64,000 bases of DNA from Deltaproteobacteria bacterium SG8_13. Lineage in GTDB: Bacteria; Desulfobacterota; Desulfobacteria; Desulfobacterales; SG8-13. The notes under the pieces are model-generated. The model saw only the letters and a list, made by a program, of their open reading frames with translations, had not been told where the DNA came from and did not search any database. The stretch's first letter is position 1. The number at the start of each line of letters is the position of its first letter. Position numbers and translations under genes: made by a program. The stretch spans positions 1 through 64,000 of the forward strand of contig LJNK01000003.1 of assembly GCA_001303025.1 (NCBI GenBank), given 5' to 3'. Positions 33,023-41,727 of this stretch are shown piece after piece.

Positions 33023-33435
33023 ATGGCGCACCTGCGGTTGTCCAACCCCGGCAGGGTCCTGGCACGGCTGGCGGTTAGATCGACTGCCCGCCCAGCTGCA
33101 GCCAAACGGCCGGGGCAGTCGCCGATGGGCCTGCCGGCAAGTGTGCAAACCGCTTCTACCGCCGCCGGACAGTGTGCCCTGTTATGCTTCGGGCGGCAGA
33201 TAAAGAGGTGAAATGGTGACGGCTGCGCTAATGAAAACACCGCAACCATTTTGAACAGACCTTTGCCGCACCACATGGCAACCGCCGAGTCCAAACCCAC
33301 CGCCAGGTTGTAGTTAAAACCTACCAAAACCCCTCTAAACGTTTATCGTTGCACTCTGTTTGTGCTTTCTTACTGTAATGTCGGGGCTACCATGATCGGA
33401 TCACACCGGCGTCAACCGCATCAAAGGAGTATCTC
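33023..33435. other. 413-base intergenic region
   Basis: This lies between DAHP synthase and the 111-residue gene, same direction. An inverted repeat GACTGCCC (33082-33089) / GGGCAGTC (33113-33120) has no T-run. A weak promoter-like TTGCAC (33349-33354) with TACTGT 16 bases on lies before the next gene. I see no gene in it. Confidence 0.45.
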
Positions 33436-33771
33436 ATGGACGATTGCCTGACGGCAGTGATTGAGAGCATCAAAGAAGAATTTGGGGATGAAATCTCTCC
33501 TAGCAGTCGGTTTTATGTAGAGGTGGGCATCGGCGAGCGGGCCGAAACGCTCGGCTTTAAAAATACGGGAAAGAAGTACCGGGACGTGCGGGCCATTATC
33601 CCCCTGAAACGCCCGGTCAGCGGGATGAAGGTGCGCATCGACGGCCGGGCATTCGTCAACTACGCCCAGCACGTCAGCGGTGTGGTACTGCCCGGCTATA
33701 TTGCCGCGGAAGCGGGACTGCCCGTTGAACCCTTCCTCCCCAACGACAGCATGATTCTGAATTTTAACTGA
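33436..33771 (+). CDS. Protein of unknown function
   Basis: A 111-residue protein with an alpha/beta-like pattern: MDDCLTAVIESIKEEFG, FYVEVGIGERAETLGFKNTGKKYRDVRAIIP, then VRIDGRAFVNYAQHVSGVVLPGYIA. No family is recognised, and there is no signal peptide or membrane helix. AAAGGAG is seven bases before ATG, and the composition is clearly protein-like. A 59-codon gene follows 39 bases later in the same direction, probably in the same transcript. Neighbouring functions give no clear hint. Confidence 0.72.
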   Translation: MDDCLTAVIESIKEEFGDEISPSSRFYVEVGIGERAETLGFKNTGKKYRDVRAIIPLKRPVSGMKVRIDGRAFVNYAQHVSGVVLPGYIAAEAGLPVEPFLPNDSMILNFN

Positions 33772-33810
33772 ACCGAACCAAACGCACTTCAATCGAAGGA
33801 GGCAGTGACC

Positions 33811-33990
33811 ATGTCAGCTACAAAGCAGAAGGAAGCATGGGTGCGGGTAAAGGACTTGGAAGGAAGCGATTTCATTTGTCCTCTATCTGCTCTGAAGGAC
33901 CCCGGGCAGGCAACCGAAGAGGAGTTGGAGAGTTGCGTCGACAGCGCAACCGCGGGCCGCTATGCCGGCCATATCACCATTGCTGACTAA
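33811..33990 (+). CDS. Small protein of unknown function
   Basis: A 59-residue protein starting MSATKQKEAWVRVKDLEGSD, with a Cys in FICPLSAL and another in ESCVDS. Not recognised. AAGGAGG stands eight bases before ATG 33811; a GTG at 33805 is too close to that site. It follows the 111-residue gene by 39 bases and is convergent with gpt. The strong ribosome site and co-direction support a real gene, with function unknown. Confidence 0.65.
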   Translation: MSATKQKEAWVRVKDLEGSDFICPLSALKDPGQATEEELESCVDSATAGRYAGHITIAD

Positions 33991-34058
33991 ATCGAAAATC
34001 CGCTATCCACGTTCAATGGTGCCGATCCAACTGCGCGGTGCCATCTGGTGGCTGAAAG

Positions 34059-34544
34059 CTATTTTTGGGTGGCCAGCGGTTCGACGAACCGGGTTTCCGC
34101 ATCCCATGGAAACAGGATCCAGGTATCCTGGCTGACCTCGGTGATAAAGGTGTCCACCAAAGGCCTGCCCTTCGGTTTTGCATAGACCGTGGCAAAGTGC
34201 GCTTCGGGCAGCATGTCCCGGACTTTTTTGGCGGTCTGTCCGGTGTCGACCAGGTCGTCGACGAGAAGCCAGCCCTTACCGCTGATGTCAAGGGGTTTGA
34301 GAATCTCCACTTCTCCTCGCTGATCCTGCCAGTTATAACTGCTGACACAGACCGTGTCGACCAGGTGAATGTCCAACTCCCGGGCCACGATGGCAGCCGG
34401 AACCAGTCCTCCGCGAGTGATGGCTACAATCCCTTTGAAATAATCGAATTCCAGCAGACGCCAGGCCAGCGCCCGGGAGTCGCGGTGCAGCTGTTCCCAG
34501 GAGACCGGAAATATGCGCTTGTAAGTTTTTGATTCATCAGCCAT
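34059..34544 (-). CDS. gpt: Xanthine-guanine phosphoribosyltransferase
   Basis: Gpt salvages guanine and xanthine with PRPP to GMP and XMP. The 161-residue product has the type I PRTase motif [13 protein letters not shown], the early [30 protein letters not shown], and the C-terminal purine-binding WILFPWD. It matches the usual length (about 152-160). It lies 67 bases after the second ABC permease gene on the same strand, so it may be co-transcribed with the BMP transporter, which would couple purine uptake with salvage. Confidence 0.93.
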   Translation of the reverse strand: MADESKTYKRIFPVSWEQLHRDSRALAWRLLEFDYFKGIVAITRGGLVPAAIVARELDIHLVDTVCVSSYNWQDQRGEVEILKPLDISGKGWLLVDDLVDTGQTAKKVRDMLPEAHFATVYAKPKGRPLVDTFITEVSQDTWILFPWDAETRFVEPLATQK

Positions 34545-34611
34545 TTTTTACTCCAGTTTTCAGTTCATCCCTATAGCGCTTGATGTTGTTGGTTTCATCG
34601 CTTTTTTTCTG

Positions 34612-35532
34612 CTAGTCGGGAGGTTCGATATTAGTGCCCAATGCCGCCGGCGCCTCATCTCCACGGCCTTTCCATGATGATACCACCAGTACCGCCACGG
34701 TCAATGCATATGGCAGCATCAGAAGCAGTGAGGACGGCAAATGGGTGCCGGTTGCCTGCAACCGAAACTGGAACGCCATCACGCCACCGAAAAGATACGC
34801 CCCCAGCATGGCCCGCCAGGGTTTCCAGAACGCAAAAATCACCAAGGCAACCGCTATCCAGCCGCGCCCGGCCGTCAGGCCGTTGGTCCACAGGTGGGTA
34901 TAAGCCAGAGACAGATAGGCCCCGCCGAACCCCATCAGACACCCGCCGGCCAGCACGCCGATCCAACGGTAGCCCACCACGCGCAGACCGGAAGCTTCAG
35001 CCGCTTCGGGGTATTCTCCCACCGCGCGCAGAGCCAGGCCCCAGCGTGTGTACCGAAGATAGAGCCACAGCAGTGCAGGCACCAGGTAGGAAGCATACAC
35101 CAACAGATCGTGGCGGAACAGAATCGGACCAAGCAGGGGGACCCGTGAAAGAAGCGGCACGGCAACGGCATCGAAACCCGGGCTGGCCTTGCCGACAAAC
35201 GGAGTCCCCAGATAGTTGGCCAAACCGGTGCCCAATATGGTCAACGCCAGTCCGGAGACTACCTGGTTGCCCCTGAAACCCAGACAGACCATCCCGTGCA
35301 CGCCGGCCAGCAATGCACCGCAAAGGCCGCCGATGAGAAACCCCACAACCGGACTGCCGGTGAGCCGGGCCGCCAGGAAGGCTGCCAGCGCGCCCACCAG
35401 CATGATCCCTTCCACCCCCAGGTTCAGAATGCCGGATCGCTCGGTGAGTATCTCACCCAGCGTGGCATAGAGAATCGGAGTGCCGGACTGCACGGCAGCG
35501 GCAAGCAGCGGAACCAGAACTTCGGGGTTCAT
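34612..35532 (-). CDS. BMP-type ABC transporter permease (second permease)
   Basis: A 306-residue inner-membrane permease of the branched-chain/nucleoside type that accompanies BMP binding proteins (YufQ/NupQ-like). It has about nine helices. ATLGEILTERSGILNLGVEGIMLVGA is the family's N-terminal signature, and TRWGLALRAVGEYPEAAEASGL is the ATPase-contact loop. The start overlaps the stop of the first permease (ATGA at 35529-35532). Nucleoside uptake is the commonest role of such systems; here it is supported by gpt downstream. Confidence 0.9.
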   Translation of the reverse strand: MNPEVLVPLLAAAVQSGTPILYATLGEILTERSGILNLGVEGIMLVGALAAFLAARLTGSPVVGFLIGGLCGALLAGVHGMVCLGFRGNQVVSGLALTILGTGLANYLGTPFVGKASPGFDAVAVPLLSRVPLLGPILFRHDLLVYASYLVPALLWLYLRYTRWGLALRAVGEYPEAAEASGLRVVGYRWIGVLAGGCLMGFGGAYLSLAYTHLWTNGLTAGRGWIAVALVIFAFWKPWRAMLGAYLFGGVMAFQFRLQATGTHLPSSLLLMLPYALTVAVLVVSSWKGRGDEAPAALGTNIEPPD

Positions 35533-36593
35533 CCGTATCTCCTTATCTCAAGCCGGTAGCGGGTGAAAAAGCCGCCAGCGAGCACCGTCAGCAGAATCAG
35601 CCCCTCCATGATCTGGCCGAAAGCGGCCGGCACCTGCAGATCCAGCTGCAGGGTCTCCAACCCGACCCGCAGGCCGGCCAGCAGATAAGAAGCTATCCCG
35701 ATATACAGTGGATTCAGCCGGGCCAACCAGGCGACGACGATAGCCGTGTAGCCGTACCCGACCACGATGCTCGGCTGAAGGCGATTCAGATTGGCCGAAG
35801 CTTCCAGAAAACCGGCCCAGCCGGCCAGCATCCCGCTCAGCACCATCACCAGCATCACCAACCGGGAATAGGAAAGCCCTGCGTAACGGGCCGCGCGAGG
35901 GTTCTCCCCTCCGGTCTGCAGCTCAAACCCGAGGCGTGTGAATCGCAGGAAGATCCAGCTGGCCAACCCGGCTGCAACACAGATGAGGATTCCCCAGTTC
36001 AAGCGGGTGCCGGCAATCATGCCCACCACCGCGCCGGTTGAAAACTCGCGTGTCATGGGAAAACCGAAGCTGGTAGGATCCTTCCAGGGACCGTAAACCA
36101 GGTAATCCAGGATGAGGATAGCGATGTAGTTCAGCATCAGGGTCACGATAATCTCGTTGGCCCGCATGCGGACCTTCAGCAAGGCCGGGATCAGACCCCA
36201 TAGTCCGCCGGCAACCGATGCGGCCAGCAGCATCAGCGGCAGAAGAACGGCTGCAGGCAGTCCCGGGGCCAGCAGGGCAATCCAGGTGGCACCCACCGCT
36301 CCGAGGGCATACTGCCCCTCGGCTCCGATATTCCAGACCTGGAGACGAAAGGCGATGGCCACGCCCAATGAGCAGAGAAAAATCGGCACCGACTTGATCA
36401 GGCAGTCCTCAATGGCCCAGGAAGAGAAAAAGGCCGATTTGAACAGCAGCAGCAATCCGCCCGCAGCCGGCTTTCCCTGCACCGCCAGCAGCAGGCCGCA
36501 AATAACCAGCGAAAAGGCAAGGGCAGCGGTAAAAACGAGAAAGGAGCCCCAGCCGAGAGGCTCCTGTCTTTTATGAATCCGTATTCGGATCAT
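35529..36593 (-). CDS. BMP-type ABC transporter permease (first permease)
   Basis: A 354-residue permease (YufP/NupP-like) with about ten helices. It carries IAFRLQVWNIGAEGQYALGA and RANEIIVTLMLNYIA, both typical, and a coupling loop FTRLGFELQTGGENPRAARYAG. ATG at 36593 begins MIRIRIHKRQEPLGWG, which resembles other family N-termini; the frame extends to 36752, but that part is not family-like. The usual ATP-binding gene should lie between this gene and the binding protein but is absent; only 252 non-coding bases separate them. Confidence 0.88.
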   Translation of the reverse strand: MIRIRIHKRQEPLGWGSFLVFTAALAFSLVICGLLLAVQGKPAAGGLLLLFKSAFFSSWAIEDCLIKSVPIFLCSLGVAIAFRLQVWNIGAEGQYALGAVGATWIALLAPGLPAAVLLPLMLLAASVAGGLWGLIPALLKVRMRANEIIVTLMLNYIAILILDYLVYGPWKDPTSFGFPMTREFSTGAVVGMIAGTRLNWGILICVAAGLASWIFLRFTRLGFELQTGGENPRAARYAGLSYSRLVMLVMVLSGMLAGWAGFLEASANLNRLQPSIVVGYGYTAIVVAWLARLNPLYIGIASYLLAGLRVGLETLQLDLQVPAAFGQIMEGLILLTVLAGGFFTRYRLEIRRYG

Positions 36594-36845
36594 CCAAAAC
36601 GTCCCGAAGATTTGGCGGGCGAATTGTCTAACCATTATCGATTTATGCCGCAGCGCAGTGGAGACCTCTTTTGCTTCACGCGCGGCATCGACAAAGAAGA
36701 CGGCAGGAGGTTTTGTTTCGCGCCCGGACGTGCGCATCGGTTTTGCGCGCATCTCTATTAAACGCGGCTTTGCACAGCTTCAACTCCATGCCGCAATCGT
36801 TTGTATAGATTTTCCGCTATACTGGAAATGGAAATGATCGGTGGA

Positions 36846-38057
36846 CTACTCCAAGGTGCCGACCACCCCTTGAACAAAATATTTCATCCCCAGCATCTCC
36901 TGGTCGGATGCAGTCTTGCCGGCCGGAATGCGAACGGCGCCCTGCTGGTCCTTTACCGGCCCTACAAACACATCGGTGCCGCCGGCCAAAAGTTCCTGCT
37001 TTTTCGCCAGAACCTTTTGACGGACGCTGTCGGGCACCATCGGACCAAACGGCGCCAGGTCGACAGTTCCTTCTTTCATGCCGTACCAGATTGCCTCGCT
37101 TTTCCAGGTGCCCTTGCGGACCTGCTCAACGATCTGCTTGTACAGCGGTCCCCAGTTCCAAACCGGTGCGGTCAGGTGGGCCTTTGGGGCAAAGGCCGAC
37201 ATGTCGGAATTGTACCCGACAGAATAAACCCCTTTTTCCTGGGCAGCCTCCTGGGGTCCCGGCGAATCCTGGTGCTGGGCAATCACGTCGGCACCGACGT
37301 CCAGCAGACTCTTGGCCGCTTCCTTTTCGGTTGCCGGGTCATACCAGGTCTTGGTCCATACCACCCGTACCTGAACCTTCGGATTGACCTCCTGCGCGCC
37401 AATGGTGAACGCATTGATGCCGCGGATGACCTCCGGAATCGGGAAGGCGGCCACGTATCCGAGGATGTTCGATCGGGTCATGGCACCGGCCACCATTCCC
37501 GACAGATAGCGGGCCTGGTACATACGGCCGAAATAGTTGCCCATGTTCGGTGCCATTTTGAATCCGGAGCAGTGCTCGAAAACCACCTCCGGAAATTGCT
37601 TGGCTACCTTCAGCATGGGATCCATGTAACCGAAGCTGGTGGCGAAGATGACGTCATATCCTTTGCGCGCCATGTTGAGCATCACCCGCTCGGAATCCGG
37701 CCCTTCCGGCACGGCCTCCACGTAGGAAGTCGTCACGCCGTCCATCGCCTCGACCGCCAGCCGGCCCTGGTCATGGGCATAGGACCATCCGGCATCACCG
37801 ATGGGCGATACATAAACAAAACCGACTTGGTACTCTTTAACTTCAACTTTTGCTTTTAACTCATCAATTTGAGCTTTAAGTTCAGCATTTTCTTTTTCTA
37901 ATGCCTGAATTCGATCTTTCAGTTCGGCATTTTCTTTTGACAGTTTTTCGACTTGATCACTCAGATCATTATCTGGTTTTTCAGCGCACGAAGATAGAAT
38001 AAATAATAGAGCAACGATGCATGCGAATACCATCAAATAGGGTGACCTCTTTCGCAT
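36846..38057 (-). CDS. BMP family substrate-binding lipoprotein with coiled-coil linker
   Basis: A 403-residue lipoprotein that captures substrate (usually nucleosides) for the ABC permeases downstream. Signal peptide with lipobox LSSC. Residues about 35-75 form leucine heptads (LSKENAELKDRIQALEKENAEL), an unusual insert before the BMP domain, which runs from VGFVYVSPIGDAGWSYAHDQGR to the C-terminus. The insert's DNA (about 37840-37990) is much richer in A+T than the rest. GGGAGG is six bases before ATG 38057. The transporter ATPase gene is missing from the locus. Confidence 0.9.
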   Translation of the reverse strand: MRKRSPYLMVFACIVALLFILSSCAEKPDNDLSDQVEKLSKENAELKDRIQALEKENAELKAQIDELKAKVEVKEYQVGFVYVSPIGDAGWSYAHDQGRLAVEAMDGVTTSYVEAVPEGPDSERVMLNMARKGYDVIFATSFGYMDPMLKVAKQFPEVVFEHCSGFKMAPNMGNYFGRMYQARYLSGMVAGAMTRSNILGYVAAFPIPEVIRGINAFTIGAQEVNPKVQVRVVWTKTWYDPATEKEAAKSLLDVGADVIAQHQDSPGPQEAAQEKGVYSVGYNSDMSAFAPKAHLTAPVWNWGPLYKQIVEQVRKGTWKSEAIWYGMKEGTVDLAPFGPMVPDSVRQKVLAKKQELLAGGTDVFVGPVKDQQGAVRIPAGKTASDQEMLGMKYFVQGVVGTLE

Positions 38058-38086
38058 TTCTTTCCTCCCTTTTCTAGTGATAGATT

Positions 38087-38650
38087 TCATCCGGATATAG
38101 CGACCTGATGAGACAAGTGGTCATTTCGGGGCCGCCACAGTGCTGCCAGGGCACCGGTGGCGAACTTGGCCACGATTTCTCCGAATATGATGGCCGTCAA
38201 CATTGCCGGTGCAAAGACCCCGGCAAAGGCAATCACGTTAAACAGCAAACTGTCCAATGGAATACTGACCAGGTTGGAACCGATAACCCGCTGCATCCAC
38301 GGTCGCTTCAGCAGCCGATGGTACACCTCGGTGTCGGCGGTTTCACTGAGGATAATGGCGATAAACGATGCGGTAATGATGCGCCAGCTGACCTCCAAAA
38401 ACAGGGACTCCAGCACCATGCCGACGGCGGCGCCGAAAATCATCAGGTAGACCGGTCTGCGCCCGAAGCGGTGGACCCGGTCGCGCTGGGTAAAGGTAAC
38501 GCCGAACACCAGGGTTCCTACGGATACCATTCCAAAAACGGGCAGGGGAATAAACCAGGTCGCCGTGTAATTGGCAATCAATACGGCGAGGATATATATC
38601 AGCATCGGTTGGATCAAAGTACGACACTCCTCAAGTCGAGGCTTTGGCAT
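38087..38650 (-). CDS. VUT family (YhhQ/DUF165) membrane transporter, probable queuosine-precursor uptake
   Basis: A 187-residue membrane protein with about six helices. It contains LIYILAVLIANYTATWFIP, GTLVFGVTFTQRDRVHRFGR, FIAIILSETADTEVYHRL and SNLVSIPLDSLLFNVIAF, matching the VUT family, whose E. coli member imports preQ0/preQ1. ATG at 38650 is the most family-like; the frame extends to 38776, and the ribosome site is weak. It ends 29 bases before the BMP lipoprotein gene, followed by permeases and gpt: a set centred on purine-like compounds. Its leader is GC-rich and structured. Confidence 0.82.
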   Translation of the reverse strand: MPKPRLEECRTLIQPMLIYILAVLIANYTATWFIPLPVFGMVSVGTLVFGVTFTQRDRVHRFGRRPVYLMIFGAAVGMVLESLFLEVSWRIITASFIAIILSETADTEVYHRLLKRPWMQRVIGSNLVSIPLDSLLFNVIAFAGVFAPAMLTAIIFGEIVAKFATGALAALWRPRNDHLSHQVAISG

Positions 38651-38912
38651 ATCGGATAACGATGAAAAAATCAAACCCTTAATGGTAACTCCCCGCAGAC
38701 AAGGAGCTCGAACATCCATCACCGCCCCTCTTCGGAGTCCGGCGACGGGCGGCACCGGCGGGCAGCCTCCCTGCACGGGTAATCCGTAATACCGCTAAAA
38801 CGATCTTTTTTAGGGTTTGCTTTGACAGCCGGGTTCTTTTTGTGGAAAACTGCCGTTGAACTTTCTCCAGCCGATGATTCGTAACATTACCAGGTTGATG
38901 GAGGTTTCGAAA

Positions 38913-39758
38913 ATGATCCCGATGATCCGACATAAGTCCGTTCCGCCTGTCTCTGCAGCCGCAGCTCTGGCAGTTGGTTTGCTGGCCTTGCTGATTTCCT
39001 GTGCGACGGTGCCGATCACCAACCGCCAGAGCCTGCAAATGGTGCCGGATGCCGAACTGATGGCATTGAGCCTGCAGCAGTACCGACAGGTGCTCGAAAA
39101 GAGCCGTCTTTCCAGTGATCAAAAACAAGTCGCCATGGTTCGAAAAGTCGGAATGAAGCTCGCCAGGGCGTCGGAGGACTTTCTCAGGGAAGCCGGAATG
39201 GAAAGTTCGCTGGCATACTTCCAATGGGATTTCAACTTGATCGAAGATGACAAGATGATCAACGCCTGGGTAATGCCCGGCGGCAAGGCCGCCGTTTACA
39301 CCGGGATTCTTCCGTTTACCCGAGATGAAACCGGCCTGGCCGTCGTCCTTGGACATGAAGTGGCACACGCGATCGCCGGCCACGGAAACGAGCGTATGAG
39401 CCAGGCCCTGCTGGCACAGATGGGGGGCATCGCCCTGTCGGCGGCACTGTCTTCCCAACCGAGGGAAACCCAGGCGATGGCGATGGCCGCTTTCGGCGCC
39501 GGCGCATCCATTGGCATACTGCTGCCCTACAGCCGGCTTCACGAAAGCGAAGCGGACCGCATCGGCTTGACCCTGATGGCTCGCTGTGGTTATGACCCGC
39601 GCGCAGCAGTGCCTTTCTGGGAGCGAATGAACCAGGCCGCCCAATCGAGACCGCCGGAGTTTTTGTCTACCCATCCAGCTCCGGACACCCGAATCGAAAA
39701 TATACAAAAGTATATACCGGAAGCAATGCCACACTTTGAAAAGGCGGTGGCACGGTAG
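38913..39758 (+). CDS. M48 family metalloprotease lipoprotein
   Basis: A 281-residue periplasmic protease, anchored as a lipoprotein (LLISC, Cys about 31). The zinc motif is HEVAH in VVLGHEVAHAIAGHGNERMS, with the third-ligand region LHESEADRIGL and the family C-terminal STHPAPDTRIENIQ. It resembles LoiP/YcaL-type proteases that survey outer-membrane assembly. GGAGG is eight bases before ATG 38913; a frame opening at 38856 lacks a good site. It is divergent from the VUT gene and followed by tRNA-Trp on the opposite strand. Confidence 0.93.
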   Translation: MIPMIRHKSVPPVSAAAALAVGLLALLISCATVPITNRQSLQMVPDAELMALSLQQYRQVLEKSRLSSDQKQVAMVRKVGMKLARASEDFLREAGMESSLAYFQWDFNLIEDDKMINAWVMPGGKAAVYTGILPFTRDETGLAVVLGHEVAHAIAGHGNERMSQALLAQMGGIALSAALSSQPRETQAMAMAAFGAGASIGILLPYSRLHESEADRIGLTLMARCGYDPRAAVPFWERMNQAAQSRPPEFLSTHPAPDTRIENIQKYIPEAMPHFEKAVAR

Positions 39759-39802
39759 CAGTTGGACAGGAACGGCCGGGACCGGTGAATCAGAAATAAA
39801 AA

Positions 39803-39878
39803 TGGCAGGCCAGGAGGGATTCGAACCCCCAACACCCGGATTTGGAGTCCGGTGCTCTGCCGTTAGAGCTACTGGCCT
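39803..39878 (-). tRNA. tRNA-Trp (anticodon CCA)
   Basis: A complete 76-base cloverleaf on the minus strand: acceptor AGGCCAG/CTGGCCT, D-stem GCTC/GAGC, anticodon stem CCGGA/TCCGG with loop CTCCAAA, a T-arm containing TTCGAAT, discriminator G and an encoded CCA end. The anticodon CCA reads UGG. No typical partners (tufB, secE) are next to it. Confidence 0.97.
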
Positions 39879-40095
39879 GCAAAGGTGAGTCGGTTTTGTA
39901 CCCCTTCCCGCGGATTTTGGCAAGGATAAAATGGGCCGTACATGCCGAGACGAAAGGTCAGGATATCGAATGCATAACCACCCGCTCGCTGCGGAAAACC
40001 ACTTCATTTTACCTGCCGGTGCCCGCAGTCGTTGCCGGCGTTATGGAATGCTCTGACAGCGCCAACCGAATGAACCGAAACCCGCGGAGGTTTGC

Positions 40096-40584
40096 ATGCA
40101 AGAAGACAGACACATTCTCACCATGCTCGTGGAAAACGAGCCCGGAGTGACCGCTCGGGTCTCCGGGCTTTTCGCAGGGCGCGGATATAACATCGAGACG
40201 ATTTGCGGGGCCCCGACTGCCAATCCGAATATGTCCCGCATCACCATCACCACAACGGCCAAATCCGAGCAGATCGAACAGATTCTCAAACAGGTGCGCC
40301 GTCTGATCAATGTGATCAAGGTGCGGGACATGACCGGCAAGAACGCCGTAAAAAGAGAACTGGCGTTGATCTGTGTCAAGGCCCAGCCGAAAGACCGGCC
40401 GGAAATCCAACGGATCATCGAAACCTTCAGGGGCAGGATTGTCGATACGGGTGTATCCCACTATATCGTCGAAGTAACCGGCGGTCAGGAAAAAATCGAT
40501 GCACTCCTTCAGTTGCTGGAGCCGATGGGGGTCATGAAACTGGCTCGATCCGGCATCCTGGCCCTCTACCGCGAACCGACATAG
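40096..40584 (+). CDS. ilvN: Acetolactate synthase small (regulatory) subunit
   Basis: The regulatory subunit that gives valine feedback control to acetohydroxyacid synthase. The 162-residue product has an N-terminal ACT domain (ILTMLVENEPGVTARVSGLFAGRGYNIETI) and a C-terminal domain with VKRELALICVK and GVMKLARSGILALYRE, matching IlvH/IlvN length. GGAGG is five bases before ATG. The large-subunit gene is not next to it, which is less usual because ilvB normally precedes it. It is convergent with the zinc-ribbon membrane protein gene. Confidence 0.95.
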   Translation: MQEDRHILTMLVENEPGVTARVSGLFAGRGYNIETICGAPTANPNMSRITITTTAKSEQIEQILKQVRRLINVIKVRDMTGKNAVKRELALICVKAQPKDRPEIQRIIETFRGRIVDTGVSHYIVEVTGGQEKIDALLQLLEPMGVMKLARSGILALYREPT

Positions 40585-40677
40585 ACCCCCCGCTGCCAGG
40601 GATGCTGGGCCGGGCAGGCGTACGACATCCATGAAACAGACAGGATCGCACACAGCGGTGGGCGGGACAACCTACTT

Positions 40678-41562
40678 TTACCGAGGATTCTTTGATTTTA
40701 CCAGTGACGGTTTGCCTTTCGGGCGAAGGCGCTTGGGAGTCCGTACTGCCGATGGGCGGGCCGATTTTTGTCCTTTGACTTCCAGCAGCACCAGACTGAA
40801 CAGACCCAGCAGGCAGATTACGGCGAGCAGGACAGCGATCAGGCCAAATTTCAACAGATAGCCTGCAAAAGGGCTGACTGCCGTGCGGTGGGACTTCAAT
40901 TTCTGGTATTCAACAATAAAATCTTGAACGTGCTCGGGATCAAGCGAACGGGCCTGACTGATGATGGTTTCCAGGTTTACGATAAAATCTTTGCGCTGGT
41001 GTTTCTGCAATCCGTTCATCCATTCCACAAAATCCTCCCGGAATTCATCACCGATATATTTTTGTATCAGACCGGGTAGCTGAATGTCGGGAACCGCTGC
41101 CTGGATTTCCATCAGCGGATCTCGCTTCAATTCCAGGGACCGTTGCACCTCGCTGAAGGTGACGGCTTTTCCGCTGCCAATCGAAAGCCAGGTAAACACC
41201 CCCACCAGCACCACCATAAAAAGCAGCCCGATGGAAAAATAGGAGACATATTTCGCCAGAAACGTCATTTTATCGCCTTCGGCGCGGCCCAGCAATCTGG
41301 ACACCACACCGCCGGCATCGAGCAGCGGCTTCTTCAGCTTATCGGTCTTGAATTTGGGCAGGGAAAATTTGGGCAGTTTCTTGCCCAGCTTGCCGCCCGT
41401 TTTTTTATCGGAGTTTCCTTCCGCTCGAGCTTCATCCAGCTGTGCCTGGCTAACCTGGATTCGGAAATCGCAGATTTTACAGCGAAACGAAAAGCCGTAC
41501 GGCGGCAGTTTTTCCTTTTTGAAGGTGTAGATTTTTTTGCACTGGTCGCATTCGACTCTCAT
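40678..41562 (-). CDS. MJ0042-type zinc-ribbon membrane protein
   Basis: A 294-residue protein. The N-terminus is a zinc ribbon (VECDQCKKIYTFKK ... FRCKICDFRIQV). A Lys-rich linker follows (KLGKKLPKFSLPKFK), then a transmembrane helix about 108-128, an acidic helical domain, and a second helix about 235-262 before a basic tail. Zinc-ribbon plus membrane proteins like this are common in Desulfobacterota and myxobacteria with unknown roles. No enzymatic motif is present. The gene stands alone on the minus strand. Confidence 0.8.
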   Translation of the reverse strand: MRVECDQCKKIYTFKKEKLPPYGFSFRCKICDFRIQVSQAQLDEARAEGNSDKKTGGKLGKKLPKFSLPKFKTDKLKKPLLDAGGVVSRLLGRAEGDKMTFLAKYVSYFSIGLLFMVVLVGVFTWLSIGSGKAVTFSEVQRSLELKRDPLMEIQAAVPDIQLPGLIQKYIGDEFREDFVEWMNGLQKHQRKDFIVNLETIISQARSLDPEHVQDFIVEYQKLKSHRTAVSPFAGYLLKFGLIAVLLAVICLLGLFSLVLLEVKGQKSARPSAVRTPKRLRPKGKPSLVKSKNPR

Positions 41563-41727
41563 ATCTCTACCCTGGTGGTCCCCATCGATGGATTGATAGC
41601 AGCCGTCGCCGGGGACCCGTAGCGGTTCCTCCAGCCGGTGGTTTTATTTAATCCAATTATATCAAACCATTAATGAAAAGGAAAGTGGCGGGTAGGGATT
41701 GAATCGGCAGCGCCGGAAACGGAAGGC

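Noticed and set aside
33082-33120. Eight-base inverted repeat after DAHP synthase
   Set aside because: No T-run follows and the loop is 23 bases, so I do not call it a terminator.
36594-36845. Possible remnant of the missing ABC ATPase gene
   Set aside because: I see no Walker or signature motif fragment in any frame; the region looks like plain intergenic DNA.
38651-38850. preQ1 riboswitch before the VUT transporter
   Set aside because: Neither the class I A-rich tail pseudoknot nor the class II stem arrangement could be found; kept only as a structured-leader observation.
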